This document shows, in pieces, positions 14,371 to 14,387 of a DNA stretch of 14,387 bases. Position 1 is the stretch's first letter, and each line of letters starts with the position of its first letter. Location: NCBI GenBank assembly GCA_043806395.1, contig JAZDHC010000103.1:1-14387 (forward strand), written 5' to 3'. The position numbers and the translations under genes were made by a program. The notes beneath the pieces were generated by a model. It ran no database searches and was not told where the DNA came from. It was given only the letters and a program-made list of their open reading frames with translations. Source of the stretch: CG2-30-40-21 sp043806395 (GTDB lineage Bacteria > UBA9089 > CG2-30-40-21).

Positions 14371-14387
14371 ATGAAAAACGATGAAAG
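14371..14387 (+). CDS. Possible start of a gene running off the window
   Basis: ATG at 14371 opens MKNDE and is preceded by AAAGGA five bases upstream. Only five codons are visible, so nothing can be said of the product. Confidence 0.2.

Overview
The window looks like chromosomal DNA from an uncultured diderm (Gram-negative-type) bacterium. The lptG-like lipopolysaccharide permease and the PilU-type pilus motor imply an outer membrane. The DNA is moderately AT-rich, and intergenic DNA is rich in small palindromic repeats. I cannot assign a phylum from sequence alone. The purC product resembles the archaeal branch of its family, which hints at a deep-branching or transfer-prone lineage.

Layout: (1) 1-124 is a folded palindromic repeat with imperfect terminal inverted repeats. 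(2) 181-5492 is a plus-strand series: queD, lptG (stop/start of queD and lptG nearly contiguous), a 56-nt palindrome, malQ, purC and pilU, covering queuosine/deazapurine synthesis, LPS export, alpha-glucan metabolism, purine synthesis and pilus retraction. (3) 5499-5593 is a long imperfect inverted repeat between convergent pilU and comEC. (4) 10172 down to 5584 is a tightly coupled minus-strand operon: DUF2905 membrane protein, spoIID-like protein, queA and comEC. Successive genes are 1 bp apart or overlap. (5) 10255-11066 is a decayed module: a frameshifted small Cys-containing gene, and a gutted protein with a winged-helix C-terminus, behind an intact promoter with palindromic operator-like repeats. 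(6) 13155 down to 11164 is ligA, with a textbook sigma-70 promoter. (7) 13207-14387 is repeat-rich DNA plus a broken IS91-type unit: a frameshifted tyrosine recombinase and a transposase cut off after its zinc-binding N-terminus.

The most striking observation is inside ligA. A 29-nt stretch (11380-11408) has the length, 7-bp hairpin and 3' handle sequence expected of a type I-E CRISPR repeat. It is read in frame as ten residues in the linker just before the BRCT domain. Second is a ComEC whose C-terminal metallo-beta-lactamase-like domain has lost its metal-binding motif. Third, the two adjacent decayed genes both appear broken by one extra A in an A5 tract.

queD and queA belong to the same tRNA-modification pathway (queuosine) but sit in opposite transcription units. 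No tRNA or rRNA gene and no true CRISPR array was seen.
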